DNA of 12,500 bases, taken from assembly GCA_030674155.1 (NCBI GenBank), contig CM060318.1, positions 78,091,387 through 78,103,886 on the forward strand, written 5' to 3'. This document shows, one piece after another, positions 12,492-12,500 of the stretch (position 1 is the first letter of the stretch; each line of letters opens with the position of its first letter). The notes beneath the pieces were generated by a model that was not told the DNA's origin, searched no databases, and saw only the letters and a program-made list of their open reading frames with translations. The translations under genes were made by a program, and so were the position numbers. This stretch comes from Stramonita haemastoma (Eukaryota > Mollusca > Gastropoda > Neogastropoda > Muricidae).

Positions 12492-12500
12492 CTAGTCTCC

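Overview
This looks like a non-coding, repeat-dominated stretch of a large animal genome, most probably a mollusc and perhaps a gastropod. That is inferred from the type of repeats. The window holds three tRNA-derived SINEs (two in convergent, tail-to-tail orientation), at least three further SINE 3'-end fragments, and very long, many-layered microsatellites of every common unit: GT/AC, CT/GA, CAGA/CTGT, GAA/TTC, ATC, TCC, ATGT, poly-G and poly-C. The SINE bodies, with short central and 3' motifs such as TTAAACC.AGG.CC.GTGTGC and AGAGAAATCTGCTGTGAC, match what I remember of molluscan genomic sequence. No species can be named from the sequence alone.

I find no protein-coding gene I can support. 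The longer open frames are translations of microsatellites (Cys-Val, Thr-His, Leu-Ser, Arg-Glu and similar two-residue strings), of an 18-bp minisatellite, or of the SINE bodies. Small exons inside the non-repetitive islands cannot be excluded.

Layout. 1-1800: mostly unique AT-rich DNA with an (ATGT)n edge, a G-rich patch, a (GT)n-G18 tract and one possible polyadenylation signal. 1917-2275: a trinucleotide block with mirrored order. 2276-2880: a unique island. 2881-3395: GT grading into CTGT and CT. 3400-7080: a composite region in which one roughly 190-bp segment recurs three times in direct orientation (about 3460-3610, 4765-4935 and 5955-6120; spacing 1317 and 1193 bp). A-rich segments recur between the copies in the same order and purine microsatellites fill the gaps, so it reads as a decayed large-unit tandem array. 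6703-6935: an 18-bp minisatellite. 7083-7745: (CT)n arrays holding two copies of a SINE 3' tail, each followed by a (CTTGC)n pentamer run. 7746-8040: a GC-richer island with a strong nested inverted repeat. 8041-8390: G/GT, CTGT and ATGT repeats. 8391-8860: a unique island with a SINE tail fragment. 8866-9470 and 9983-10418: AC-rich tracts around a unique island. 10440-10733: unique. 10758-11095 (+) and 11160-11487 (-): the convergent SINE pair. 11871-12192 (-): a third SINE, sandwiched between two direct copies of a 100-bp sequence. 12404-12491: a (CCCACCAA)n minisatellite.

The most promising structures are the composite array, the SINE bounded by 100-bp direct repeats, the duplicated SINE-tail/pentamer/CT module, and the nested hairpin at 7881-7964. 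There is no evidence for a new enzymatic or defence system here.
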